Source of the DNA: Anaerobranca californiensis DSM 14826
GTDB taxonomy: Bacteria; Bacillota; Proteinivoracia; Proteinivoracales; Proteinivoracaceae
Direction of reading: 5' to 3'
Assembly (NCBI RefSeq): GCF_900142275.1
Contig: NZ_FRAI01000012.1
Coordinates: 1-57,895 of the forward strand
DNA length: 57,895 bases
Positions 1 through 7,832 of the stretch are shown here, in pieces. Numbering within the stretch: the first letter of the stretch is position 1; each line of letters starts with the position of its first letter. Made by a program: the position numbers and the translations under genes. The notes below the pieces were generated by a model. The model made no database searches, was not told the DNA's origin, and saw only the letters and a program-made list of their open reading frames with translations.

Positions 1-1
1 T

Positions 2-67
2 GTTTTACTGGCATACCGTATGGGGGCTATTGATAAAATTCGTTCTGTTAAATCTATAGCTGCTTAA
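2..67 (+). CDS. C-terminal end of an unrecognised protein (cut by window edge)
   Basis: An open frame enters from the window edge and ends at TAA 65-67, giving 21 residues that end in a basic stretch and then SIAA. There is too little to assign a family. An insertion-sequence transposase tail is possible given the gene-poor sequence that follows, but this is a guess. Only the open frame itself is seen. Confidence 0.3.
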   Translation, partial: VLLAYRMGAIDKIRSVKSIAA

Positions 68-393
68 TTCCAACAGACAGTTAACTTAAGCATCTACCTC
101 ATTTGCATAAATATTGAGGTCTATTTGTCATGCTTGTTTTTTCTGTTTCCAATGTTTATCAATAAAATTCAGACCTTCCTTGATTAAATTCATTCTCTGG
201 TACTCTTTGTTTTCCTATATCTTCCACTATTGAATGCTAACTGTAAATTTTTATCTTATAGTTTCACAATTACCTAAAAACATTTAATTTATAGTTTAAA
301 TTTTAATGGATTTATCCGTTATCTGCAACGGGTTTTAGGTTGTTTAATTTAGGAATTTGAGGCATAATGAACTATAGAGAGAGGAGTGAAGTT
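68..393. other. AT-rich intergenic stretch, no supported gene
   Basis: About 325 bases without a convincing gene. A 21-codon minus-strand frame (128-193, starting MNLIKEG) has no clear ribosome site and may be a remnant of something larger. No strong promoter or terminator is obvious. The DUF2797 gene's ribosome site (AGGAG at 382-386) lies at the right end. Confidence 0.4.
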
Positions 394-1179
394 ATGGAAT
401 ATGGAATTTTATATGGTATGGAACCTCAATTAGAGGATATTGTAAAATATACTATTAATATCGGGGAAGAAAAAATATTATTAAATCCTTGGATTGGTAA
501 AAGGTTAAAAATTAGCTATAATGGAGAAAAAAATTGTATAGCCTGTGGTCGGGGGATAAAAAAGACCTTTAATCAAGGATATTGCTATCCTTGTTTTAGG
601 GATTTGGCGGAAAATGATTTGTGTATCGTAAAACCCCATCTATGCCATTTTCATCAAGGAACATGTAGAGATCCCCAATTTGCCCAAAATCATTGTTTTA
701 CTGAACACTATGTGTATTTAGCTATAAGTAGTGGTGTTAAAGTAGGGATAACAAGGAAGAAAACTTTATTTAAAAGGTGGATGGATCAAGGGGCAGAAGA
801 AGGAATTCCCATAGCCTTAGTACCAGATAGAAAAACAGCAGGACTTATGGAATATTTTCTGTCAGAATATCTAAATGATAAAACCGATTGGCGGAAAATG
901 TTAAAAGGTGAAAGTAACGGAGAATTACCTTCTACCATAGAGTTTGTAAAAGATGTCTTAAAAAAGGAATTTCACCCTTATTTGATTGAAGAGAAGGAAA
1001 TAACAAAAATAACTTATCCCCATGTTAAACCCCAAAAGTTGAAATCTCTAGACTTAGATAAAATTGGTGTTATTGAATCTAAATTATTAGGGATTAAAGG
1101 GCAATATCTTATTTTAGAAGATGGGGTTTTAAATGTTAGAAAACACAGGGGTTTTAATTGTATTTTTAACTTAGTATAG
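394..1179 (+). CDS. DUF2797 family zinc-ribbon protein
   Basis: Protein of 261 residues of the DUF2797 family, whose function is not established. Two CxxC pairs (about residues 48-51 and 64-67), followed by further Cys/His, suggest a bound zinc. A later segment near residues 106-135 (YVYLA, then KVGITR, then RWMDQGA) resembles the start of GIY-YIG-type nuclease domains; that comparison is my inference. I start at ATG 394 because AGGAG (382-386) sits seven bases upstream. The in-frame ATG at 367 lacks a ribosome site. It stands alone, followed by the 6S RNA gene. Confidence 0.8.
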   Translation: MEYGILYGMEPQLEDIVKYTINIGEEKILLNPWIGKRLKISYNGEKNCIACGRGIKKTFNQGYCYPCFRDLAENDLCIVKPHLCHFHQGTCRDPQFAQNHCFTEHYVYLAISSGVKVGITRKKTLFKRWMDQGAEEGIPIALVPDRKTAGLMEYFLSEYLNDKTDWRKMLKGESNGELPSTIEFVKDVLKKEFHPYLIEEKEITKITYPHVKPQKLKSLDLDKIGVIESKLLGIKGQYLILEDGVLNVRKHRGFNCIFNLV

Positions 1180-1223
1180 TTTGATAAATATGCCTTTGCA
1201 AATTTTTAAAAAATAAATAGCTA

Positions 1224-1253
1224 TTGACTTTTAAATTCTAGATGTATTATAAT
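1224..1253 (+). promoter_or_regulatory. Promoter of the 6S RNA gene
   Basis: TTGACT at 1224-1229 and TATAAT at 1248-1253 are separated by 18 bases, a near-consensus vegetative promoter. It would start transcription near 1260, just before the conserved 5' arm of the 6S RNA. Confidence 0.8.
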
Positions 1254-1259
1254 TAAAAT

Positions 1260-1450
1260 ACCAATCAGTCCTGAGATGTGCGTAAGCCTTAATATTTTCA
1301 ACCTACATTTTGACATCGGGAGTTCGGGTTTTTAAAGGGACACTAGGCCACTATAGGTGGAAAGGGGAACTTTAAAACAGGACACCCACCTGTGAGAAAG
1401 CAGGGTTTGAAAATACTGAGGTAGCGGCATCCTGGGGGTTATCGAAATTT
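1260..1450 (+). ncRNA. ssrS: 6S RNA
   Basis: 6S RNA binds the housekeeping RNA polymerase holoenzyme by mimicking an open promoter. The conserved arms are plain: CCTGAGATGTGCGTAAGCC near the 5' end and GAGGTAGCGGCATCCTGGG near the 3' end, matching the E. coli CUGAGAUGUUCGCAAGC and GCGGCAUCUCGG arms as I remember them. The central part, between about 1310 and 1415, can form an interrupted helix. The length of about 190 bases fits. A strong promoter precedes it and an intrinsic terminator follows directly. The exact ends are inferred. Confidence 0.9.
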
Positions 1451-1482
1451 AAACCTTTCCCTTAGGGAGAGGTTTTTCTTGT
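1451..1482 (+). terminator. Intrinsic terminator after 6S RNA
   Basis: AAACCTTTCCC, a TTA loop, then GGGAGAGGTTT followed by TTCTTGTTTTT. It closes the 6S transcript about 60 bases before the next gene. Confidence 0.8.
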
Positions 1483-1544
1483 TTTTATCTATAAAATAGG
1501 ATAATATTTATAATAACATTAGTAACTTTTAGGAGGCTTATAAT

Positions 1545-2702
1545 GTGAAGGATAAAATTTTAAAATTCATAGGACAAAGGGAAAAAGAATATTTTAAATT
1601 AGCAAGATACATATGGGAAAATCCAGAGCTTGGTAATCAAGAATACAAAGCTATGGATAAACTAATGGAAAAACTTCAATCTGAAGGCTTTATAGTGGAA
1701 AAAGGAACGGCAGGTCTAAAAACTGCATTTACAGCTTGGTATGGTGGAGAAAAGTCAGGTCCAACCATTGCCCTTTTAGCAGAATATGATGCATTACCTC
1801 AATTGGGACATGGTTGTGGCCACAATCTCATAGGAGTAGGAGCTGTTTTAGCTGCCGTTAGTTTAAAGGAATCTGTAGATCTATACGGTGGAAAAATAAT
1901 GGTAATAGGTACTCCCGCAGAAGAAACCGATGGTGGGAAAGTAATCATGGTGGAAAAAGGTGTATTTGATTCAGTAGATGTAGCGATGATGATCCATCCT
2001 GCTAGCTCCTATGAAAGTAGTGGTACTTCCTTGGCTATGGAAGCACTGCAATTTGACTTTTATGGCAAAGCTGCCCATGGTGCTGCATCACCCCATAAAG
2101 GGATAAATGCCCTTGATGCAATTGTCAATATGTATGTAGCTATAAGTACACTAAGGCAGCAGTTGACCAGTGATATTAGGATCCATGGGATAATATCCAA
2201 AGGTGGAGAAGCGGCCAATATCATACCAGATCATACCCAAGGAAGGTACTATGTTAGGGCTAAGGAAAAGGATAATTTAAAAGAAGTAATTAAAAAAGTA
2301 AAAAATTGTGCCCATGCTGCCGCCTTAGCCACAGGATGTACTGTAGAAATATCTAATTATGAGTTATCTTATGATAATCTGGTTTCAAATGCTCCCCTTT
2401 CCCAGTTATTTGATGATAACTTAATTCAAACAGGAGTTTCTCCAGACGAAATTCACAAGGGTTTGGAACACGGTTCATTGGATATGGGAAATGTCAGTCA
2501 AGTAGTACCGGCAATACATCCATATATAAAAATCTGTGAAGAAAATATCCCTGCCCATACCTTAGAATTTAAGGAGGCAGCAGGTAGTGAACAAGGTTTT
2601 AATTTGTTTGTAAAAGGAATTCAGGCCTTAGCATTAACAGCCTTTGATTTATTAAGTAGGCAAGAATTAGTAGAGGAAATTAAAAAAGAACATAAGAGGT
2701 GA
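1545..2702 (+). CDS. M20 family amidohydrolase (AbgB/M20D-like)
   Basis: Zinc-dependent hydrolase of the M20 amidohydrolase group, 385 residues, which cleaves amide bonds of N-acyl or aminoacyl-benzoate-type substrates. The metal-site segment GHGCGHN lies at residues 88-94, and AEETDGGK and the later MIHP stretch are family landmarks; the middle dimerisation domain and C-terminal half are present. The start is GTG 1545 with AGGAGG at 1531-1536. The overlapping ATG at 1543 runs into TGA at once. Its stop overlaps the mechanosensitive channel gene, so the two are co-transcribed. The exact substrate is unknown. Confidence 0.88.
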   Translation: MKDKILKFIGQREKEYFKLARYIWENPELGNQEYKAMDKLMEKLQSEGFIVEKGTAGLKTAFTAWYGGEKSGPTIALLAEYDALPQLGHGCGHNLIGVGAVLAAVSLKESVDLYGGKIMVIGTPAEETDGGKVIMVEKGVFDSVDVAMMIHPASSYESSGTSLAMEALQFDFYGKAAHGAASPHKGINALDAIVNMYVAISTLRQQLTSDIRIHGIISKGGEAANIIPDHTQGRYYVRAKEKDNLKEVIKKVKNCAHAAALATGCTVEISNYELSYDNLVSNAPLSQLFDDNLIQTGVSPDEIHKGLEHGSLDMGNVSQVVPAIHPYIKICEENIPAHTLEFKEAAGSEQGFNLFVKGIQALALTAFDLLSRQELVEEIKKEHKR

Positions 2703-2707
2703 TGAAG

Positions 2708-3541
2708 TTGGAAAGATTCCAAAATTTTTTAGATGGAGTGATTTCCATAGATACAGTTCTTAGTTTCTTAAATAATTCTCTTAGGATCATCGTGATATTG
2801 ATTCTAGCCATGTATTTACTTAAACTTGGTTATAAATTATTAGAAAAGTTTTTCGCAAGTCAAAAATATATGAATGAAAGGAAACAAAAAACATTACTAA
2901 CTATCTCTAAGAGTTTTTTAAAATACGGGGTTTATTTATTTGCTGGCATTATGATTTTAGCTGAATTAGGTTTTAGTACAACTTCCCTTTTAGCTGGTGC
3001 AGGGGTAGTGGGTCTGGCTATTGGTTTTGGAGCCCAGGGTATAGTTCGGGATGTAATAACTGGATTTTTTATCCTTTTTGAAGATCAATATTCTGTGGGA
3101 GATTATGTGAAGATATCTGGTCTTTCCGGGGTAGTGACAGATATTGGCATCAGGGTAACAAAACTTAGGGATTTTTCAGGAGAAGTTCATATAATTCCAA
3201 ACGGGACTGTAGAAAAGGTTACCAACTTATCTTTAGGGCAAATGAGGGCGATGGTGGATGTCCCAGTAGCCTATGAAGAAAATTTGAACAAAGTATTTAG
3301 GGTTTTGGAAGAGACTATGGAAAGGATTAAATCAGAATTTCAAGAAATAGTGGAAGGGCCAACTATTTTAGGGGTATCAAATTTTGGTGACAGTGAAGTT
3401 AATATTCGCATTGTTGCCCAAACTGCTCCTATGGAACAGTGGAAAATTGAAAGGATAATTAGACTTTACGTTAAAGAAGCCTTTGAAGAAAATGACATAG
3501 AAATCCCATATCCAAGACGGGTCTTGATTAAAAAAGATTAA
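2708..3541 (+). CDS. Small-conductance mechanosensitive channel (MscS family)
   Basis: Membrane channel that opens under tension to release solutes in osmotic downshock. It has three hydrophobic segments in the first 120 residues. The last is the pore helix, rich in Gly and Ala (GVVGLAIGFGAQGIV), followed by the beta-domain signature (FEDQYSVGDYV) and a mixed cytoplasmic C-terminus. The length (277 residues) is usual for YkuT-type members. I favour TTG 2708 because GAGGTGA sits at a normal distance. GTG 2699 and ATG 2702 overlap or crowd that ribosome site. It is the second gene of an operon with the amidohydrolase. Confidence 0.88.
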   Translation: MERFQNFLDGVISIDTVLSFLNNSLRIIVILILAMYLLKLGYKLLEKFFASQKYMNERKQKTLLTISKSFLKYGVYLFAGIMILAELGFSTTSLLAGAGVVGLAIGFGAQGIVRDVITGFFILFEDQYSVGDYVKISGLSGVVTDIGIRVTKLRDFSGEVHIIPNGTVEKVTNLSLGQMRAMVDVPVAYEENLNKVFRVLEETMERIKSEFQEIVEGPTILGVSNFGDSEVNIRIVAQTAPMEQWKIERIIRLYVKEAFEENDIEIPYPRRVLIKKD

Positions 3542-3543
3542 TA

Positions 3544-3587
3544 AAAAAGGCTATCTAAACCTAAAATTTGGTTTAGCTAGCCTTTTT
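3544..3587. terminator. Shared bidirectional terminator
   Basis: AAAAAGGCTA and CTAGCCTTTTT flank a second nested pair (CTAAACC with GGTTTAG). The hairpin lies between the stops of two convergent genes and has A and T runs on both sides, so it can end both transcripts. Confidence 0.8.
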
Positions 3588-3588
3588 A

Positions 3589-4206
3589 TTATAAATTGAT
3601 TATTTTATCAAAAGAAATGTTTTCTGGGAGAGTATGGGATGCAAGGATAAAAGCTTCTTTTCTTTCTTTAATTAAATAATTAGTTAAAAATTCTCGACTT
3701 GAAGCATCTAAATTATTATAAGGCTCATCTAATAAAATAACATCTCCTTTTCTAGCTAGTAAAGTAGCTAAAAAGAGTTTTTGTTTCATTCCTAAAGAAA
3801 AGTTTTCTACTAATTCCTTTAAACTATTTTCTAAATTGAAAGCTTCACAAAGATTATACACTATCTTATAGTAATTATCATCTTCTTTCCACAATAATTT
3901 AAAGAATTCAATATTTTTATAGCCTGAAATAGGCTCTAATAAATAGGTTTTATCAGGAATGTAGATAAAAGACTTTTTAATTTGATTGAAGTTGCAATTT
4001 TTCCCTTTAAAATAAAGATTGTATGTTAATGAATCATTTTCTATAATATTTGTCATGATTTTAAACAAAGTTGTTTTACCGGAACCGTTAGGACCATTTA
4101 AAAAGATTTTTTCCCTTTCTTTAATTGAAAGGCTAAAATTCGAAAATATTTCTTTATCTTTATTATAACTGAACTTTAAATTTGAAATATCTAAGATTTT
4201 ATTCAT
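3589..4206 (-). CDS. ABC transporter ATPase of a circular-bacteriocin cluster (CirD-like)
   Basis: Cytoplasmic ATP-binding subunit of 205 residues. It shows the Walker A motif (GPNGSGKTT, about residues 38-46), a variant signature motif (FSLGMKQKL) and Walker B (VILLDEP). It overlaps the SpoIIM-like gene by 8 bases and has its own GAGGTGG ribosome site. In described circular-bacteriocin operons an ATPase like this works with a DUF95 membrane protein in secretion and self-protection. The role here is inferred from that context. It is the last gene of an AT-rich minus-strand operon. Confidence 0.82.
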   Translation of the reverse strand: MNKILDISNLKFSYNKDKEIFSNFSLSIKEREKIFLNGPNGSGKTTLFKIMTNIIENDSLTYNLYFKGKNCNFNQIKKSFIYIPDKTYLLEPISGYKNIEFFKLLWKEDDNYYKIVYNLCEAFNLENSLKELVENFSLGMKQKLFLATLLARKGDVILLDEPYNNLDASSREFLTNYLIKERKEAFILASHTLPENISFDKIINL

Positions 4207-4741
4207 AAAACCACCTCAAAAGTCTATAAGATATGTTTATCTCGATTAAAGCAGCTAATATATATAAAATTAAAATAATTAAAAGAGTTGTTGTTATTAT
4301 TTTGTTTTTACTTAATGTTAAATTGTTATTATTTTTAAAGAAATTTTCTTCTAATAACTTACGGCCTTCAAAACCGACAGAACAACATAATAAGGTTGCA
4401 AGAATTTCAGGTACAAAATGGGGTAGAATTCCTAAAAAGGTAAGTTCTATACCATAGATTTTAAAACTTGAAGAAATTGTTAATCCTAAGAAAAAACCAT
4501 TTACTATTACAACTAATATACCTCCAATTCCAAAAGTAAAAATTCCTAAAAGAATTATTAATAAACCAACTCCTAAATTGTTAATAAGAATATCTAGTAA
4601 AGTTAATTTAACATTGTACAATAATATTTCTCTATCCAAACTAAATATAAAACCAATAATTGAACTGGCCATAAATAATAAAAATGATGAAAAAATAATA
4701 ATATAATATCTTCTGTATATTTCAATCAATAACAGTTTCAT
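4199..4741 (-). CDS. SpoIIM/DUF95 family membrane protein (CirC-like)
   Basis: Integral membrane protein of 180 residues with about five hydrophobic segments. The stretch GILPHFVPEILATLLCC is the SpoIIM/DUF95 signature (proline, histidine and glutamate in a membrane loop). Despite the family name, short members next to an ABC ATPase and a bacteriocin precursor are a hallmark of circular-bacteriocin loci (circularin A, AS-48, uberolysin). The start is ATG 4741 behind GGAG. It overlaps the ATPase by 8 bases, implying coupled translation. A true sporulation role is unlikely because the spoIIM neighbourhood is absent. Confidence 0.78.
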   Translation of the reverse strand: MKLLLIEIYRRYYIIIFSSFLLFMASSIIGFIFSLDREILLYNVKLTLLDILINNLGVGLLIILLGIFTFGIGGILVVIVNGFFLGLTISSSFKIYGIELTFLGILPHFVPEILATLLCCSVGFEGRKLLEENFFKNNNNLTLSKNKIITTTLLIILILYILAALIEINISYRLLRWFYE

Positions 4742-4845
4742 TATCGTATCTCCTTAATAATAATTGTAAGTTATAATTTATAGAATATAATATCGAAAAT
4801 AATATTAAAGAGTAAATAATAGTTAAAATTAGGTATTGTGTTCCT

Positions 4846-6399
4846 TTAAACAAATTCAAAAAACCTGAAAAAAATAAGGATAAAAGAAAATATAAAATTC
4901 AAGGTATAAACAGGTATAAATGTGTAATTTTTAAAAATTGAATAACCAAATATATTCTCTATATCATAGTTATCATATGATATATTTTCATCTAAATCGT
5001 AATTTATTAAAAACACTTTGAAATCACCGATTAAATAGAAGTTGATTAACTGATAATAAATCAATTTTAAAAATATTATATTTAAAATTAAATATAATGT
5101 TTTCCATTTAAAATAAAAACTTATAATAATAATTAAAATTATAATTAAAAATATAATAGGGAATAATATAAAATACATAGATAAAAGGACTTTAGATTTT
5201 ATTATATATTTTGGTATATTATAATAAAGGGTTTTATAAATTTTTATAAACTTTAAATCTATTCTATAATCAAATATACCTTTAATTATTACTTTAGTTG
5301 TATTTAATAAAGCATTAATAAAAGTAATAATTATATAATTAAAAAGAGTTACAATTATCCATATATTGTTTATGCTAGATGCAATTGCTATAAAGCTTCC
5401 AATTATGACAAAATTTTCTTTTGGAAATAGAAGTGTTAAAAAAGAATCTAATTTTTTTAACTTGAAATTTAAAATTAATTCTTGATCTTTAAAAAGACAG
5501 GGATTTGAATTTTCTTTAGCCTTTTTTATTAAACAGGAAAAAAATTTTGGTAACAAAAATTCATCAGAATTTGTTTTAAATAATCTAAGATTTGTAATAA
5601 CATAATTAAATATTATGATTAGTGACAGTATAAAACTTAATTTATATATATTACCTTCATAGAATAAATATAAGAATTTTTCCTGTACATTTAAAAATAT
5701 ATCATTTATATTAGCAATTTCTTTAACCAATTCTGTTTCTATTATTATCCAGTAGTTTTCAGTAATACCACCTAAACTTGCTATAATTGTTCTTGAAATA
5801 TTCATCATTCTGATTATTATTTTTGTTATAATAAAAGAAAAATAGAATAATACAACAGAAAAAAATATATAATTAAATATAGAGGTAAATATTTTTTTAT
5901 TATTTTCTGTCAATTTATTAATTTTATAAAAAATAAACAGTAACATTTCTATGATTAGTAAAATTAATAAACCCCTTATCTGAAATTTATAAAAAAATAT
6001 CAAATAGACAGGAATAATAAAGGGAAAACTTGTAAATTTATTTATAAAGAAATATGTATTAATTATATATTTTACGAAATCATCTTGTTTATTAAAAGCT
6101 AATTGGTAATATTCAAAGTTAAATTTTTTTAAAATATCTTTTATGGGGTTAAGAATTATCGATAAATTATTTGTAATTAAAAATATCAAAGTAACTAAAA
6201 TAAAAAAGAATTCACTTAGATTATTTTTCAATAAAAATAATATAATTGTAAAAAATATAAGGAAAATAAATTGAATAAAAAAATAAATAGATAAGTAATT
6301 TTTTAATTTTAATTTATTTCTTATTAAAAAAGTATTTTGTGAAATTGTATATTCTAAAAATATATAATTTAATTTAATCTTATTAAAGAAAGATTCCAT
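4846..6399 (-). CDS. Large multispanning membrane protein (CirB-like maturation or export protein)
   Basis: About 517 residues, very rich in Ile, Phe and Leu, with roughly ten or more predicted membrane segments and few conserved motifs visible by eye. Its size and position, between the precursor and the SpoIIM-like gene, match the large membrane protein of circularin-type loci, thought to take part in cleavage, cyclisation or export of the peptide. ATG 6399 is preferred: GGAGG lies six bases upstream, whereas GTG 6402 is too close. Base composition is clearly more AT-rich than in genes outside the island, suggesting transfer. Assignment rests on context. Confidence 0.65.
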   Translation of the reverse strand: MESFFNKIKLNYIFLEYTISQNTFLIRNKLKLKNYLSIYFFIQFIFLIFFTIILFLLKNNLSEFFFILVTLIFLITNNLSIILNPIKDILKKFNFEYYQLAFNKQDDFVKYIINTYFFINKFTSFPFIIPVYLIFFYKFQIRGLLILLIIEMLLFIFYKINKLTENNKKIFTSIFNYIFFSVVLFYFSFIITKIIIRMMNISRTIIASLGGITENYWIIIETELVKEIANINDIFLNVQEKFLYLFYEGNIYKLSFILSLIIIFNYVITNLRLFKTNSDEFLLPKFFSCLIKKAKENSNPCLFKDQELILNFKLKKLDSFLTLLFPKENFVIIGSFIAIASSINNIWIIVTLFNYIIITFINALLNTTKVIIKGIFDYRIDLKFIKIYKTLYYNIPKYIIKSKVLLSMYFILFPIIFLIIILIIIISFYFKWKTLYLILNIIFLKLIYYQLINFYLIGDFKVFLINYDLDENISYDNYDIENIFGYSIFKNYTFIPVYTLNFIFSFILIFFRFFEFV

Positions 6400-6505
6400 C
6401 ACTTACCTCCATTCATAAAATAAAATGATTTTAAGCGACTGGCAGAAAAATTTAAATTATAAAAATTTTAGCAAATAAAATTAAACTTATTAAATACTTG
6501 TTTAA

Positions 6506-6692
6506 TTAATAAAGGGCGGCATTTAATACACCATATTTAGTAGCTCTTCTAATAACTTCAGCTTTTATAGCGCTCCAGCCAATTAACAATAAAGAAGTTG
6601 CACCAGAAGAAAGAATTGTTCCTACAATCATTAACACCGTTGCTAAAGTACCGGCATTGTGGAATACCTAATAATGCAGCTAATTTAAGCAA
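6506..6692 (-). pseudogene. Circularin A-like circular bacteriocin precursor, internally deleted
   Basis: AGGAGGTGATAA precedes a TTG start giving MLKLAALLGIP; then the frame shifts by one base and continues as a 50-residue segment beginning NAGTLATVLMIVG and ending in LNAALY. From memory, circularin A has a three-residue leader, begins VAGALGVQ, contains NAGTLVTVLGI and TIGWATFKA, and ends in AIAY after 69 residues; here NAGTLATVL, LIGWSAIKA and the aromatic end line up. Twelve residues of the first helix region are missing, equal to a loss of about 35 bases, which breaks the frame. The neighbours are the matching maturation genes. As written it cannot make the peptide. Confidence 0.75.
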
Positions 6693-6731
6693 ATTATCAC
6701 CTCCTAAATATAAGTCCAGTCGGTTAAATTT

Positions 6732-6908
6732 TTAGTTTTTACTTTTAAATAGCAAAAATAAACATATTAATCCAAGAATAAAGAGAATTATGTATAAGGA
6801 TAATATATATAAAAAGTTAAGATTAAATATCCTAATAATTAAAGCTCCATTAATAGCAACTGCAAACATAAAAATGTATCCCCAAAAAACGTATGACTTT
6901 TTTTTCAT
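6732..6908 (-). CDS. Small two-helix membrane protein, candidate bacteriocin immunity protein
   Basis: Fifty-eight residues: a basic N-terminus (MKKKS), two long hydrophobic segments and a basic end (LLFKSKN). It is first in the minus-strand operon, 40 bases before the precursor. ATG 6908 is chosen over upstream in-frame starts because GAGG sits just before it. Circular-bacteriocin immunity proteins are short, basic, two-helix membrane peptides, so this is a candidate; no sequence motif proves it. It could also be an unrelated small membrane protein. Confidence 0.55.
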   Translation of the reverse strand: MKKKSYVFWGYIFMFAVAINGALIIRIFNLNFLYILSLYIILFILGLICLFLLFKSKN

Positions 6909-6942
6909 AAGAATAACCTCCAAATTTATCCATTTTGTTATT

Positions 6943-6971
6943 ATATTAATATTATATATATATATTGTCAA
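6943..6971 (-). promoter_or_regulatory. Promoter of the bacteriocin operon
   Basis: On the minus strand, TTGACA (6971-6966) and TAATAT (6948-6943) are spaced 17 bases, with an AT repeat between them. The start would fall about 30 bases before the first small gene. Confidence 0.65.
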
Positions 6972-7151
6972 TTATAAATTTTCTGTCTTAAAGGAATAAT
7001 ATATAAGTAAAAATAAACACTATATGAATTTTCTCAATTGTTTATTAAAATTTAATAATTTTGTGCAATGATATAAAAATAATACTTTCATAGACTGTGG
7101 GGTGTGTAATTTGATAATACAGTTTTAAAAACAGAGAACTTAACTAAAAAG
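6972..7151. other. Spacer between the bacteriocin island and IS remnant
   Basis: AT-rich sequence without a gene. No terminator or clear regulatory site is visible. It ends where similarity to the second IS remnant begins at 7152. Confidence 0.4.
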
Positions 7152-7486
7152 CTGTTTTACCTGCCAATTGTTCTTCAATAGAAAGTTTACCGTTATTGGG
7201 AGAAATTGAGTTAATCAGAGAGTGCATGTTGAGGCTTCCTACCTCTGTTTTTATGGATAATGAAGGCAGGCCCTTCCTTCAAAACCCCCTTTTTTAACCT
7301 TATTACTTGGCGTTCACTGAGGTTTAAAAGCTCAGCTGCTTCTCTGATAGTTATGACCTTATCAATTGTTTGATTTACCACTCTTAAACGGGTTATTTCT
7401 TTTTGTGTCATATTGAATATCTCCTCTCTCATACATGACATTATATCAGAATTAATTCAATATGACATTATCATAGAATAACAACA
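7152..7486 (-). mobile_element. ISNCY-type insertion sequence remnant A
   Basis: This 335-base block is nearly identical to 10426-10760; I find two substitutions (A/C in the stretch after ATTGAGTT, and T/C after the C-run near 7293). It carries the 5' part of a transposase gene on the minus strand and both copies share the same internal loss of the transposase middle. The left limit (7152) is where similarity to copy B stops, although copy B continues into transposase sequence. The right limit is marked by loss of identity after ACAACA. The true terminal repeats could not be recognised. Confidence 0.75.
7211..7441 (-). pseudogene. ISNCY-like transposase fragment (N-terminal helix-turn-helix)
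   Basis: Seventy-six residues. MTQKEITRLRVVNQ, then TIREAAELLNLSERQVIRLK, is the N-terminal helix-turn-helix typical of ISNCY/IS1202-like transposases, followed by a basic GRKP stretch. Intact transposases of this group exceed 400 residues; the DDE catalytic domain is gone, so it is inactive. The frame ends early where the internal deletion joins distant parts. Confidence 0.75.
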
Positions 7487-7503
7487 TTGGGGAAAATGAT
7501 AAC

Positions 7504-7532
7504 TTGAAAATTAATTTTTAATGGTTTATAAT
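7504..7532 (+). promoter_or_regulatory. Promoter of the thiamine locus
   Basis: TTGAAA (7504-7509) and TATAAT (7527-7532) are spaced exactly 17 bases. Transcription would start near 7539, just before the first TPP aptamer. Confidence 0.75.
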
Positions 7533-7559
7533 TAAATTGTAATAATTTTATAAAACATC

Positions 7560-7652
7560 ATCTTTCGCTGGGGGTGCCCTTAGGGCTGAGAAGGCAGTGC
7601 CTAACTCTTTGAACCTGATGTAGTTCGTACTACCGTAGGGAAGCGCATTTAA
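7560..7652 (+). promoter_or_regulatory. TPP riboswitch, first of two
   Basis: A THI-box aptamer sensing thiamine pyrophosphate. The conserved blocks are in order: CTGGGGGTGCC, GGCTGAGAAGG, TTGAACCTGATGTAGTTC and CCGTAGGGAAGCG. It is followed directly by its own intrinsic terminator, the usual off-switch when ligand is bound. It precedes a second aptamer rather than a gene. Confidence 0.93.
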
Positions 7653-7663
7653 TAGATTTAAAT

Positions 7664-7690
7664 AGCTCACCTTGGTGGTGGGCTTTTTCT
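7664..7690 (+). terminator. Riboswitch 1 expression-platform terminator
   Basis: AGCTCACC and GGTGGGCT pair (one G-U) around a short TTGGT-side loop, followed by TTTTTCT. It sits 12 bases after the first TPP aptamer. Confidence 0.8.
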
Positions 7691-7711
7691 ATTAAAAAGA
7701 ATGAATAAAAA

Positions 7712-7802
7712 AACGGGGAGCTTATAGTGATAGGCTGAGAAAGGGATGTTATTCCCTGACCCGCAGAACCTGATTTGGGTAATACCAACGAAGGGATTGA
7801 TT
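7712..7802 (+). promoter_or_regulatory. TPP riboswitch, second of two
   Basis: A second complete THI-box: CGGGGAGC, GGCTGAGAAAGGG, CCCTGACCCGCAGAACCTGAT, split here across two motifs, and GGGTAATACCAACGAAGGG. It is closer to the consensus than the first aptamer. It lies 22 bases after the first terminator and has its own terminator, so two ligand-gated stops precede the thi genes. Confidence 0.93.
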
Positions 7803-7832
7803 GTGTGTAAATTTATGTTTTTGAAATTCCAT

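Noticed and set aside
4233-4457. A 74-residue plus-strand frame inside the bacteriocin island
   Set aside because: It is antisense to the SpoIIM-like gene, which has clear membrane topology and motif.
4199-4741. Reading the DUF95 protein as true sporulation protein SpoIIM
   Set aside because: The neighbours are a bacteriocin precursor, a large membrane protein and an ABC ATPase, the usual company of circular-bacteriocin DUF95 proteins.
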